Source: JAGOUB01 sp964640945 (GTDB taxonomy: Bacteria; Patescibacteriota; Gracilibacteria; Peribacterales; Peribacteraceae). From it: a DNA stretch of 64,000 nucleotides. Positions 18,701 to 26,203 of this stretch are shown one piece after another. The stretch covers positions 58,393 through 122,392 of the forward strand of contig CAZXIV010000002.1 in assembly GCA_964640945.1 (NCBI GenBank), read 5' to 3'. Within the stretch, counting starts at the first letter, position 1. Each line of letters starts with the position of its first letter. The position numbers and the translations under genes are program-made. The notes under the pieces are model-generated. The model was given only the letters and a program-made list of their open reading frames with translations. It ran no database searches and was not told where the DNA came from.

Positions 18701-20615
18701 GGCTCTCTGGCGCAGACTCATCTCTGCGGCTACGGAAAGCCCTGATTTCTTCGCCTCTCGTTTGTCAGCATTGCTCTTAAACATCCCTCTACTTTTGGAG
18801 AGTGAAACGGAGCTGGAAGCGAGACGATGTATCGCTGCTTTTGGGCCTTTGCTTGGTGAGCCATGGGTTTCAGAGCTTCAAGCTCTGGTTCTCAGCATCA
18901 ATGAAACCCACTTTCCGCATACCGATGACAAAGAATTCCTTGAGCGGCATATCAAGGAAAAGAAAGCGCGTCTTTTGTTCGCGATCCCAGCAGATCTACG
19001 CAACAAGGCTGCTATTGATTTCCTTGCAGGCAGTGGCTTGGAAGAAAAGAAGCTTGCTGCCAAGCTAAGCAGATCTCAAATAACGAGCGAGACTTCCATG
19101 GCTACCGAGGAAGAGATGTTTGCACATCAAGGCATCGACGTAACAAATACACCTAGCCAATCCCTTCTTGATGCTTCGAGATTTCTTAGAGATCTGTCAG
19201 CGCGAGGTGTAACAGATAAGAACGTGGATGAACTGCTTACAAAAATCTCCACTCTGACCAAGGATATTGATGCCGCAGGAGATACTATAAATCCGCGACT
19301 GGCAGCGACATTGAAAGTAAGAGTGACGAATGGCAAAGCAGAAATTGCGAGTAGCACAGTCAAATTGGAGCCAGAAATACAGAAAGAGCTTTATCAGCAT
19401 TTCGAGGCTGTCTTATCAGAACCGACACGCACCGATCCTGAGAGCATCGCTCACTTTGAAGGAGATGTGTTCAGCGCAGATGAGAGGACTCACGCAACTG
19501 AAGGCATTGTTCACCTCATACTGAGGAAACCTCATATCGAAGCTCAGGACCGCGCTTTGCTACAAACGTTGAGCAAGGACATAGACCCTCGTGTGCGCTT
19601 CTATCTAGGAAGATTGGTATGGAGATTTTTCGACAAATGGCCTGAATTTATTTGGAATACCCTTGAGAGATGGATTGCAGAGATACCCTCGAATAACGGT
19701 TCCCCAGGGGTACTGCGAGGGGCATTACAAAATGGCTGGTTCTGGCCGCTTTGGAAGAGCGATGAAAAACGTGCAACCACACTGATACGTAGGCTGCGGC
19801 ATGAAGTTGCTTCGCTGAAGAAAGATGATTTACGACAAATGGTTGGTGACTGGCTGGGAATCCTATGGTTCAGGAAAGAGCAAGAATGGTGCCACGCTCT
19901 TCTTCAAGAGGATATTAAGGCGTTGCCTGAGCATATTGATGAACTTGAAGGCGCAGAGTACACCGCTCTAGAGCTTATAATGCCTCGAAATGCTGGCACG
20001 ACCTCCGATGAGGATCAACGGAAAAGAGCACTCGTGTTTTTGATTGAACTCATTAACCACAGCCACAGTATTCTTACCGCTTCGCAAGAAGAGATGAATG
20101 CGATGCCGCCAGAGAAAAGACCAAAGGAGTTGCCTCCTTGGGTACGACAGCTGGCCAACCTCGTTCACCATGCCTCACGCCATTTCCATGCTGCAGCTGA
20201 CGATTTCGTTAAAAAGTATCGACGGGCAGACGAAGAAAGGCAAAAGGTGATGCTAGCCGATTGGTGGAAGATAACGGAACCACTACTCGATTCAATCCTC
20301 CAGGCAAAGCACCCTGCTATTGCTTTCGATATTATTAAGGGTTTGGAGGATTTGATCGATCTTGATGTGGAACGAACGCTGCATTGGCTCGCCAAGGTCA
20401 CTGAGGCAAATAGTGCTGTTGGCCTCACCAATGAACAGTTGGCAGCGGATCACACTATAGAAATCTTGGAACGTATATTGGCTGAGCATAAAGCGTCTTT
20501 GAAAGAAGGAAGCCAGCTACGCACTGATTTCCTTTCGATCCTCGATGCATATCTTGCAGTTGGATGGGACAGGGCAATGCGCCTTGCACTACAGATAGAA
20601 AGCATCTTCAGATAG
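15717..20615 (+). CDS. Giant nuclease-STAND NTPase, candidate antiphage (Avs-like) protein
   Basis: 1632 residues. The N-terminal region (about 20-200) has restriction-endonuclease-like features: GQRFQAQAATWWAMRILL, then DD at 67-68, D72 and a Q82-x-K84 (YFQCK) resembling the PD-(D/E)xK/Cap4 active site. A P-loop NTPase follows: Walker A GGAGCGKTG near 324-332, Walker B LIIDGLDAL near 388-396, and a sensor-like ASMRS downstream. About 1,000 C-terminal residues are helical with no known motif, as expected for a repeat-type sensor. Nuclease, STAND core and long C-terminal sensor match the architecture of Avs proteins, which recognise phage terminase or portal. Start is GTG at 15717 (MAKQRKTAARK); ATG at 15771 is the alternative. 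Bounded by dif-like sites 1 and 2. Confidence 0.75.
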   Translation: MAKQRKTAARKNTAGGAAMGAGQRFQAQAATWWAMRILLRTPVEQTYGLPAQSIPKRISCETADPVDDLCVDLSSDAKLYFQCKRSLSLSDSTTSEWAAAITDCHAELLRPHAPKTERRFVVIYGAQNGNLEILGTLLERYRGIAEGEPFESAAHNAAERKVTEKIDTLFAALEALDAYKGIAAHKETILRSLFIIRLQFDPGETDYTWTIDAARHGLLKDPTQAQQMINTLMRFMGDLIAKRGSASMDALRQELLTSGIQLQGTVDYREDLKRLSDLSDTEIHTQELQGRMALEVAGKKVFITREVSEAMYALAQRASFLVIGGAGCGKTGCMLTLAKKLKDSGKQVLYWPADSLQHASSQEIASVLQLQNTWQELFSELGNDAYLIIDGLDALRDSASQNAYKQLMSLAMDAGIHVIASMRSFDLRYSASFRDAFPRHQNMPAAFAHQMFPNVNHICIPELSEAEFQQAVTQLPEIKGVLDSTPTLKPIVRNLFSLDLLCKLITDGVTAAELSSISTQAELFESFWEHRIRLDPAQAVDLEKALTEVVERMVTERKLQIPIGEQTGEVRRTLLSTEILRHPPAPAGYLPSDDLIEFQHHLLFDYAAELLFVRKRKRMLTTELTGDDTWGLFLRPSLVLFHRHLWAKARAEFWDTLQQLQAANIPHIQRIPAYLIIAEEARSIADLEPLLSKGNDSNPIPVQGVISAFEFSSAARLFSTGSGEWWLEFANKLIGTDNKHLIHLGRRILHAAAEHIGKLSKTGKDLLNKAAISLFNFYSAQGYNNASSTTPLKWICQTIESDIEASLEAIDRATDTKKMKEFGYQAGFEVSFYIESLWKVRPAFVTEFYKKIYAHTETDDSPSQPMGGQILSIVSNKRQDFDGIAHCLSEKFPEFLEAAPSEGTRALATVIDSRYERKERWGETPEILALQWEKDAPKFLPDGCYIWDDGSFPDEEERMLEEWENFLSTKLPQREDAEQVWMAIRQALIEENSCAALWRRLISAATESPDFFASRLSALLLNIPLLLESETELEARRCIAAFGPLLGEPWVSELQALVLSINETHFPHTDDKEFLERHIKEKKARLLFAIPADLRNKAAIDFLAGSGLEEKKLAAKLSRSQITSETSMATEEEMFAHQGIDVTNTPSQSLLDASRFLRDLSARGVTDKNVDELLTKISTLTKDIDAAGDTINPRLAATLKVRVTNGKAEIASSTVKLEPEIQKELYQHFEAVLSEPTRTDPESIAHFEGDVFSADERTHATEGIVHLILRKPHIEAQDRALLQTLSKDIDPRVRFYLGRLVWRFFDKWPEFIWNTLERWIAEIPSNNGSPGVLRGALQNGWFWPLWKSDEKRATTLIRRLRHEVASLKKDDLRQMVGDWLGILWFRKEQEWCHALLQEDIKALPEHIDELEGAEYTALELIMPRNAGTTSDEDQRKRALVFLIELINHSHSILTASQEEMNAMPPEKRPKELPPWVRQLANLVHHASRHFHAAADDFVKKYRRADEERQKVMLADWWKITEPLLDSILQAKHPAIAFDIIKGLEDLIDLDVERTLHWLAKVTEANSAVGLTNEQLAADHTIEILERILAEHKASLKEGSQLRTDFLSILDAYLAVGWDRAMRLALQIESIFR

Positions 20616-20622
20616 AGGCTTC

Positions 20623-20650
20623 ATTTCACAGAATGCGAATACTGCGACAT
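20623..20650 (-). repeat. Dif-like 28-bp site 2
   Basis: On the minus strand: arm ATGTCGCAGTA, centre TTCGCA, arm TTCTGTGAAAT. The outer arms are imperfect inverted repeats (8 of 11). It starts 7 bp after the NTPase stop and has the same orientation as site 1, so the two are direct repeats around that module. Confidence 0.75.
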
Positions 20651-20668
20651 AGAAAATTTGATTGTACT

Positions 20669-20677
20669 TGCTACAAT
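20669..20677 (+). promoter_or_regulatory. Extended -10 promoter of the membrane protein gene (leaderless)
   Basis: TGC-TACAAT, an extended -10 (TGn plus hexamer 20672-20677). The expected +1 is exactly the A of the ATG at 20684. Confidence 0.55.
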
Positions 20678-20683
20678 GGAATT

Positions 20684-21226
20684 ATGAATAAACAAGGAGC
20701 CGCCGTCATTGCTGCATTCGTTTTTTCCTTAGCAGTGCCAGCCATCGGTTATATCTCCTTTGGCATTGTTCCTGCTTCAATATTTTTAGTGGGATACCTC
20801 GGTGGCTTTATTCTGTGGATTCTCGTACCTGATAGAGCATCATTCGCATCCGTAAAAATTCCCTATTTCATAACGCTCCTATTGTTCATCCTGCATAGGA
20901 TCGATGAATATGTATCTGAGTTTCAACTTACTCTTTCTAGTATTACAGGTGTTCCAGTGCCTGAAGTTGCATCTCTTCCAATCATGATTCTACTCATCGG
21001 TAGCGTTCTGGCATGGGTTCTTGCGCCGATCCTCATGAAGCGAGGATATGCATTTGGTTACTACCTCATGTGGACGTTTTTCGTTGCAATGGGAATCAGC
21101 GAACTAGCGCATTTCTTCTTCCCGTTCTTCAGGGAGGGCGGTTATGGCTATTTCCCTGGAATGGCCAGTGTCCTAGTGCTTGCGCCAGCCGCATGGTTTG
21201 GGATGTGGCGGCTCTCGCGGAATTGA
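20684..21226 (+). CDS. Six-span membrane protein, possibly HXXEE-like
   Basis: 180 residues starting MNKQGAAVIAAF, with about six hydrophobic segments. Conserved-looking polar spots are LHRIDEYV (near 68-75) and ISELAHFFFPF (near 140-150), reminiscent of HXXEE membrane proteins; this is a weak resemblance. I chose 20684 because the extended -10 places transcription start there; the longer reading begins inside the NTPase gene. It lies between dif-like site 2 and the recombinase genes. Confidence 0.6.
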   Translation: MNKQGAAVIAAFVFSLAVPAIGYISFGIVPASIFLVGYLGGFILWILVPDRASFASVKIPYFITLLLFILHRIDEYVSEFQLTLSSITGVPVPEVASLPIMILLIGSVLAWVLAPILMKRGYAFGYYLMWTFFVAMGISELAHFFFPFFREGGYGYFPGMASVLVLAPAAWFGMWRLSRN

Positions 21227-21231
21227 TTCTG

Positions 21232-21456
21232 CTATCTACTGCTTTTCTTAAGACGAATACGTGTATCACTCTTCGCTTTTTTCATCCGCTCTTTTTTGTA
21301 AGCTAGAACATCGCTCTCCATAAAGATCATTCCCGCCGATGTTTCTTGAAAGGGCAGCTTTGATTCCTTCACAAGCCTGTCCACATATTGACGTGATACG
21401 CCTAGATACTCTGCCACATCGGTTCTTCCCATCGCTTTTTGGATCGTTTGCTTCAT
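21232..21456 (-). CDS. Excisionase-like helix-turn-helix protein
   Basis: 74 residues: TDVAEYLGVSRQYVDRLVKES is a MerR/Xis-type winged-helix start, KLPFQETSAGMIFMESDVLAY the wing and following helix, with a basic tail (KKERMKKAKS). It resembles the excisionase/AlpA class that bends DNA to direct tyrosine recombinases. It is divergent from the Xer-like recombinase gene with a shared operator between them. Both a recombination directionality factor and a repressor role are possible. Confidence 0.8.
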   Translation of the reverse strand: MKQTIQKAMGRTDVAEYLGVSRQYVDRLVKESKLPFQETSAGMIFMESDVLAYKKERMKKAKSDTRIRLKKSSR

Positions 21457-21490
21457 GCCTACTATTTTGCTTCCGTTGGCCTTTTAATAA

Positions 21491-21511
21491 TAGTTGGCTA
21501 TAACCCAACTA
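21491..21511. promoter_or_regulatory. Inverted repeat between excisionase-like and recombinase genes
   Basis: Arms TAGTTGG (21491-21497) and CCAACTA (21505-21511) around CTATAAC. A -10 TATGAT (21512-21517) for the recombinase follows immediately, giving a 5-nt leader. A likely operator for one of the divergent products. Confidence 0.5.
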
Positions 21512-21528
21512 TATGATAAGCTTTGAAC

Positions 21529-22443
21529 ATGCAGATGGTTCCAATACAGACAACTACGGCAATAGTAGAACCATCTTCAGATTATATCCTTTCTTTTATC
21601 CGCAATCAGTCCTGCTTCAACACAAAGCGTGACTATAAAGCGGAAGTTGAGCTGTTCTATCGAACAGTGAAGAAGAGGGCAGTAGAAGTGACGCTGCACG
21701 ATCTGATCGGGTACAAAGAGGGACTGGAAACTAGAGGATTGAAACCAGCAACTATCGCAAAGAAGCTAACAGTTCTACGAAGACTTTTCTGTTTTCTTTA
21801 CGAGCAGGGTGTCATTCCTATTAACCCTGCATCTGGGCTGAAGCTTCCCAAAGTCAGTAATGAAACAACGAGGGAAATCTTGAGTCTGGCTGAGTGTAAT
21901 CATTTACTTGCCTCTATTGAATCTGTAAGTATTAGAGGGAAGAGGGATAAGGCAATTATTGCGCTCCTACTCATCAATGGTCTTCGAGTTTGCGAGATCA
22001 CAAGAGCGAACATCGGAGACTTGGTACAAACGGATGGCTGCCTAGTGCTGAAGGTACGAGGCAAAGGAGGTAAAAACATCGATACCCGCATACGCGATGA
22101 TGTGCATGTTGTTATCCAATCGTATTTGGAAACACGCGGCACTTTGCAAGAAGCAGATCCCTTATTTGTGGGTACTACTCATCGTGCAAAGGAAAGAATT
22201 GCGAGGCGCAGCATCCAGCACATGGTGAAGGTGCGCCTCAAAGGGCTTGGTATTGATCACCCGCATGTCAGTACGCATTCGCTAAGACATTCTTCCATTA
22301 CCCACCTCATCAATGGAGGAGCAACCCTCATAGCAGCACAGGACTTTGCTCGGCATTCAAATCCCTCCACCACACAGCGTTATTTTCATAACCTAGATAG
22401 GCTGAAAAACCATGCAGTGATGATGCAGCCGATACGTGTCTGA
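21529..22443 (+). CDS. Xer-like tyrosine recombinase
   Basis: 304 residues. SAM-like core-binding domain (about 15-100: DYILSFIRNQSCFNTKRDY, TVLRRLFCFLYEQGVIPINPA) and catalytic domain (about 115-290). Catalytic set: R in NGLRVCEI, K in RGKGGK, H-x-x-R in THSLRHS, H in FARHSNPSTT and nucleophile Y in TQRYFH. Size and motifs match XerC/XerD/XerH more than phage integrases, which usually carry an extra arm-binding domain. Start set at the ATG at 21529; a TTG at 21523 adds two residues. Dif-like site 3 begins 8 bp after its stop, and three more lie nearby, so it is the prime candidate to act on them. Confidence 0.93.
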   Translation: MQMVPIQTTTAIVEPSSDYILSFIRNQSCFNTKRDYKAEVELFYRTVKKRAVEVTLHDLIGYKEGLETRGLKPATIAKKLTVLRRLFCFLYEQGVIPINPASGLKLPKVSNETTREILSLAECNHLLASIESVSIRGKRDKAIIALLLINGLRVCEITRANIGDLVQTDGCLVLKVRGKGGKNIDTRIRDDVHVVIQSYLETRGTLQEADPLFVGTTHRAKERIARRSIQHMVKVRLKGLGIDHPHVSTHSLRHSSITHLINGGATLIAAQDFARHSNPSTTQRYFHNLDRLKNHAVMMQPIRV

Positions 22444-22451
22444 CTATGCCT

Positions 22452-22479
22452 ATTTCGCAGTAGCGAGCTTAGGTGCAAT
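22452..22479 (+). repeat. Dif-like 28-bp site 3
   Basis: Arm ATTTCGCAGTA, centre GCGAGC, arm TTAGGTGCAAT on the plus strand. The most divergent of the four, but left arm 10/11 to consensus and spacing identical. It separates the recombinase from the copper module. A wider inverted repeat (GCCTATTT at 22448, AAATAGGC at 22481) surrounds it. Confidence 0.65.
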
Positions 22480-22516
22480 AAAATAGGCCTCCATTGTGAT
22501 CTGTGAGCGAATGGCT

Positions 22517-22522
22517 TATAGT
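22517..22522 (+). promoter_or_regulatory. -10 TATAGT heading the copper module
   Basis: Expected +1 is about 22529, 2 nt before the ATG at 22531. No CsoR-like operator is visible here, in contrast to the csoR promoter. Confidence 0.4.
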
Positions 22523-22530
22523 TTATACAA

Positions 22531-22980
22531 ATGAGAATGAAGCTTATTCCAGCGGTTGTAGTTGCTACACAAGTGCTATTGAGCAACTTCTGCTTCATGC
22601 CCATGGCGTATGGCGAAAATGCCATGCCGATGGATCATGATATGCAAGAAATGGAGCAGGTTACAGAAATGGTGATGACCCCAGTGAACGCTATGTCACC
22701 TCTGCACTGCGATGGGTGCGTGACAGTTATTCGCCCGAAGCATCACACTTCTGATATGGAAGGCGGGAGAATGCCTTGTAATGATGGCCACTGCCTATCT
22801 GAACACTCGCCATCAATTGCTATAGCAACGCAATCCTCGCAGAAAGACGTGCTTAAGATGCCTGCACGTCCCATGCATCTGTTTCTTGAGTTGCCAGAAA
22901 CCAGTGATGTGAAATTGAGACCTCCTGCCGATCCCACGCCTCAGGTTTTCATCACACGAACAATTGTTTTGCGGGAATAA
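22531..22980 (+). CDS. Secreted Met/His/Cys-rich protein, candidate copper binder
   Basis: 149 residues: signal peptide (about 1-28, ending MAYGEN), then a Met/His-rich stretch (AMPMDHDMQEMEQ) and Cys/His motifs (LHCDGCVTVI, KHHTSDMEGG, MPCNDGHCLSEH). Such composition is common in periplasmic or surface copper-binding proteins, though no family is recognised. The C-terminal half (about 95-149) is ordinary. First gene of the copper module, 73 bp ahead of the HMA-TauE fusion. The role in binding extracytoplasmic Cu(I) is inferred from composition and neighbours. Confidence 0.65.
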   Translation: MRMKLIPAVVVATQVLLSNFCFMPMAYGENAMPMDHDMQEMEQVTEMVMTPVNAMSPLHCDGCVTVIRPKHHTSDMEGGRMPCNDGHCLSEHSPSIAIATQSSQKDVLKMPARPMHLFLELPETSDVKLRPPADPTPQVFITRTIVLRE

Positions 22981-23052
22981 GTGAAGTGAACTCTTTTTGA
23001 AGAAGCCAGTGTCTAGCTGGCTCCTTCGTTTGTACTTCGCTTTCCTTTCTTT

Positions 23053-24420
23053 ATGTCTCACTCACCTCCAAAAGAATGCTACACATCCGTTGGTATAGGC
23101 GGGATGACGTGCGCCAGCTGCGAATTACTCTTAGAGCGAAAGCTTAAGGCTATTCCTGGTATCAAGGATGTGTCCGTAAATCATCGCAAGGGCATCGCAG
23201 AAATCACCGCTGATGCAGAGAACCTTCCCAGTGAGGAGCGGATTGCATCGGTAATCCGTAAAGCAGGTTATTCCCTCGCTGAGGATGGTGCTCCTACGCT
23301 TTCCTCTATTCCAGCCGATAAGCGGAAATGGATGGAGATCGGTGGTTCCTTGCTCATCATCTTTGCGCTCTACAAACTCCTGCAAACATTCGATCTTGTG
23401 TCCCTTGCACCCTCCCCTTCAGGAGCGCTCTCGCTTGGCGGGATCTTTGTTATTGGTCTGGTTGCAGGGACTTCCAGTTGTCTTGCTGTCACTGGCGGTC
23501 TTCTCCTTGCCCTCGCAGCGAAACATAACGAGGTGAACCAAGCGGAAAACGCCTGGGATAAATTCAAGCCACTGCTCCACTTCAATGTAGGTCGCCTAAT
23601 CTCCTACTTCGTTCTGGGAGGATTTGTGGGGCTACTAGGGCAGTCCATTACCTTGAGCACAAAGATGACGGGCTATATGAATATCGTTGTTGCCCTCGTC
23701 ATGCTCTATCTGGCTCTCACGATCCTCCAAGTGATTCCAAAGGGCGCTTTCCCTATTCGCCCACCTAAAAAGTTCTCACGCTGGATCGCAGGACTTTCCG
23801 AGAGCAAACACCCAGCCGCTCCCTTTGCCCTCGGTGCGTTCACCTTCTTCCTGCCGTGCGGCTTCACTCAATCTCTCCAGCTTGTGGCACTTGCCTCAGG
23901 CAGCTTCGTCACAGGGGCATTAACCATGTTCATCTTTGCCCTTGGGACATTGCCATCTCTTATAGGCATCAGTGCCATTTCTTCGACTGCTAAAGGGAGT
24001 TTTTCTCGTATCTTCCTGCGGTTCTCTGGTGCTCTCGTGCTTTTACTCGCACTCTTCAATCTCAATACAGGATTCGCTCTCACAGGTATTGATCTCTCCC
24101 AAGCGGTTGCTGGTAGCAATCAACAGAACAATGCTGCTGCTCCGACTGTTAGGGGAGGAGTGCAGGAGATTGCCATGAAAGTGACCCGTAACGGCTACGA
24201 GCCACAGAATCTCACTATCAAAGCAGGTGTTCCTGTCCGCTGGAAAGTGGATGGAACAGGTGCAGCAGGTTGTACAAGTATTATGACAATTCCTTCTCTG
24301 AATATCTCTCAGGCATTGCGAAGCGGTGAGAATATCATTGAATTTACTCCTCCTGCGAAAGGTCAGTTGGCATTCATGTGCTCAATGGGCATGGTGCGCG
24401 GTTCATTTAACGTTATTTAA
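23053..24420 (+). CDS. HMA - TauE/SafE-like transporter - cupredoxin fusion
   Basis: 455 residues with three parts: an N-terminal heavy-metal-associated domain (GGMTCASC, C20/C23), a TauE/SafE-like (COG2836 type) polytopic domain (about 95-355, with VAGTSSCLAVTGGLL and FFLPCGFTQSLQ, each carrying an in-membrane Cys), and a C-terminal cupredoxin-like domain (about 375-455; metal ligands probably in GCTSIM and FMCSMGMV). All three elements can bind copper, so it may pass Cu(I) across the membrane to an outside blue-copper-like fold. No SD; the ATG follows a pyrimidine tract (CTTTCCTTTCTTT). Confidence 0.85.
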   Translation: MSHSPPKECYTSVGIGGMTCASCELLLERKLKAIPGIKDVSVNHRKGIAEITADAENLPSEERIASVIRKAGYSLAEDGAPTLSSIPADKRKWMEIGGSLLIIFALYKLLQTFDLVSLAPSPSGALSLGGIFVIGLVAGTSSCLAVTGGLLLALAAKHNEVNQAENAWDKFKPLLHFNVGRLISYFVLGGFVGLLGQSITLSTKMTGYMNIVVALVMLYLALTILQVIPKGAFPIRPPKKFSRWIAGLSESKHPAAPFALGAFTFFLPCGFTQSLQLVALASGSFVTGALTMFIFALGTLPSLIGISAISSTAKGSFSRIFLRFSGALVLLLALFNLNTGFALTGIDLSQAVAGSNQQNNAAAPTVRGGVQEIAMKVTRNGYEPQNLTIKAGVPVRWKVDGTGAAGCTSIMTIPSLNISQALRSGENIIEFTPPAKGQLAFMCSMGMVRGSFNVI

Positions 24421-24446
24421 TCTTCTTACTCTTTCCCTTTTCCATT

Positions 24447-25223
24447 ATGGCTCTCAACTGGCAAGAATCCGCTCACAAAAACGCTGCGCCATCCGCAGCT
24501 GGAAGCAACCCATGGTTCGCGGTTTCAATTGGTCTTATTGGCATCATTGTAGGATTTGGGCTTGGCTCCTTCAATGCAGGACGTTTCACCCTGGCAGCAG
24601 GAAATCCAAGCCCTCAACAAGTCGCGCAAGCACCTACTCCCTCTGCTCCCGAAGCTGCTCCCCAGCCACCCGCTACACCTCCTACCGTCGATGACGATCC
24701 GACTCTAGGTGAGAAGGATGCACCTGTGACAGTCGTTGAGTTCACCGATTATCAGTGTCCTTTCTGCGCCAAGCACTTCACGGGTGCCTACGGACAACTC
24801 AAGAAGGAGTACATCGATACTGGCAAGGTGAAGTATGTAGTGAGGGATTTCCCTTTGAGTTTTCATCCACACGCACAGAAGACAGCCGAAGCGACAGAGT
24901 GTGCGGATGACCAGGGGAAGTTTTGGGAAATGCATGACAAAATCTTCGAAACACAGGCAACGTGGAGCAATTCAACGGACATTGTGCCAACGCTCAAGCA
25001 GTACGCTGCTGATCTAAAATTGAACACGAGTATGTTCAATACATGCCTCGATAGCAGCAAGTACAAAGATGAAGTGGCCAAGGACTTAGCCGATGGCTCA
25101 GCATCAGGCGTGAACGGCACTCCTGGCTTCTGGGTGCTTGGACCCGATGGGAAGACAGCGCAGATCAGCGGCGCGGTTCCCTTTGCGAATTTCAAACAGG
25201 CAATTGACCCCATGCTTCCGTAA
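24447..25223 (+). CDS. Membrane-anchored DsbA-family thiol oxidoreductase
   Basis: 258 residues: one membrane anchor (about 23-45), a Pro/Ala-rich linker (52-82), and a thioredoxin-fold DsbA-like domain (about 88-258) with active site C104-P-F-C107 and cis-Pro loop GVNGTPGFWV. Family members oxidise or isomerise disulfides of exported proteins. Placement between copper proteins suggests keeping secreted Cys-rich copper binders in the right redox state (inference). 26 bp after the fusion gene, 18 bp before the second DsbA-like gene. Confidence 0.88.
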   Translation: MALNWQESAHKNAAPSAAGSNPWFAVSIGLIGIIVGFGLGSFNAGRFTLAAGNPSPQQVAQAPTPSAPEAAPQPPATPPTVDDDPTLGEKDAPVTVVEFTDYQCPFCAKHFTGAYGQLKKEYIDTGKVKYVVRDFPLSFHPHAQKTAEATECADDQGKFWEMHDKIFETQATWSNSTDIVPTLKQYAADLKLNTSMFNTCLDSSKYKDEVAKDLADGSASGVNGTPGFWVLGPDGKTAQISGAVPFANFKQAIDPMLP

Positions 25224-25241
25224 TTCCTCCCAATCTTTTCC

Positions 25242-25850
25242 ATGCATAAACGTTATTTCCTTCCATCAATTCTAGGCTCCCTTCTGCTTCTCTCAGCTTG
25301 CAGCGTCGATACGACAGGTATTGCGACGGAATCCAACCGTCCTCCCCATCCCAGAAGCAATGCTAATTCTGTCGTAACGGTGACAGAGTTCATCGACTTG
25401 CAGTGTGAGGCATGCAGAGCAGCACAGACAAGAGTTATAAAACCGATGCTGGAGCAGTACGGCCAACAGATTCGTTATGAGGTGAAGCACTTCCCGATCT
25501 ACCCGAACCATCAATATTCCAAAGAGGCAGCAGAGGCTGCTGAGTGCGCTGCCGACCAAGGAAAGTTCTGGGAGTTTGAGGAGATGGATTACGAAAATCA
25601 GGATGATTTGAGTCCCAAGGCGATTTCCAAGTGGGCAACGGACTTGGGTCTAGATATGGATCTCTTCGAGAGATGCAGAAAGTCCAACATCAAGATGGCT
25701 ATTGTAGAAGCGTCCCAACAGGAAGGTGAACAGCTCGGTGTGAATGGGGCTCCCACATTCTTCGTAAATGGACAGCGAGTAGAGAGCACCATTGAAGCAA
25801 TTGGTGTTGCAATTCAGGCAGCAGCAAGCGGGTCAGCGATGCGTCTATAA
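25242..25850 (+). CDS. DsbA-like lipoprotein
   Basis: 202 residues: lipoprotein signal with lipobox LLSAC (C20), then a DsbA-like domain with the unusual active site C55-E-A-C58 (IDLQCEACRA) and cis-Pro loop GVNGAPTFFVNG. CxxC with acidic residues between the Cys is atypical of DsbA (CPHC) and may shift redox potential or favour metal handling. It is paralogous to the preceding gene and probably part of the same transcript. Confidence 0.85.
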   Translation: MHKRYFLPSILGSLLLLSACSVDTTGIATESNRPPHPRSNANSVVTVTEFIDLQCEACRAAQTRVIKPMLEQYGQQIRYEVKHFPIYPNHQYSKEAAEAAECAADQGKFWEFEEMDYENQDDLSPKAISKWATDLGLDMDLFERCRKSNIKMAIVEASQQEGEQLGVNGAPTFFVNGQRVESTIEAIGVAIQAAASGSAMRL

Positions 25851-25858
25851 ATGAAGTC

Positions 25859-25893
25859 TTGCCATGTAAGGGGGTACGGGGATAAAGTACCCC
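25859..25893 (+). promoter_or_regulatory. csoR promoter with overlapping G/C-tract operator
   Basis: -35 TTGCCA (25859-25864), 16-bp spacer, -10 GATAAA (25881-25886). Inverted repeat GGGGTAC (25871-25877) / GTACCCC (25887-25893) spans the -10. CsoR operators are pseudo-palindromes of this G-tract/TAC type. Further CCCC tracts continue to 25906. Predicted leader about 22 nt. Confidence 0.6.
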
Positions 25894-25914
25894 TACCCCC
25901 TACCCCTTTATAAT

Positions 25915-26184
25915 ATGAGAGAAGATGCCAAGAAAAAGACACTAGCTGCGATCAACAGGCTAGAAGGGCTAACCGTTAAACTTCGGAAAGATGTTGAGGA
26001 TGATGCCTACTGCACTGAAATTCTCGAACTTGCTCTCGCTATGCAGGGGCATTTGAAGCATATCCAAGCAGCTGTGCTCGAAAGCCATTTACATACATGT
26101 GCCGCAAAGAAGCTCGCATCACCTGCAGATAAGGAAGCATTTATTGATGAGGTCATCAAAGTTGTTGGCCTCTCTAAACGTTAA
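25915..26184 (+). CDS. csoR: CsoR-family copper-sensing repressor
   Basis: 89 residues, all-helical DUF156/CsoR fold. The Cu(I) ligands are present with the exact spacing of M. tuberculosis CsoR: C33, H58 and C62 (DAYCTEIL, ESHLHTC), equivalent to C36-H61-C65. Apo-CsoR binds its operator and Cu(I) releases it. The operator directly upstream supports autoregulation, and csoR leads the run HMA chaperone, CopA, lipoprotein, second ATPase and methyltransferase. This residue set indicates copper rather than nickel/cobalt (RcnR) or formaldehyde (FrmR) sensing. Confidence 0.93.
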   Translation: MREDAKKKTLAAINRLEGLTVKLRKDVEDDAYCTEILELALAMQGHLKHIQAAVLESHLHTCAAKKLASPADKEAFIDEVIKVVGLSKR

Positions 26185-26203
26185 TTATTTTCCCTTCCAA
26201 CCT

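Noticed and set aside
25871..25906. G/C tracts as an intrinsic terminator after the DsbA-like gene
   Set aside because: No T-run follows the repeat, and the position and sequence fit a CsoR operator.
25909..25914. TATAAT immediately before the csoR ATG as promoter
   Set aside because: It would start transcription inside the coding region; TTGCCA/GATAAA upstream, covered by the operator, fits better.
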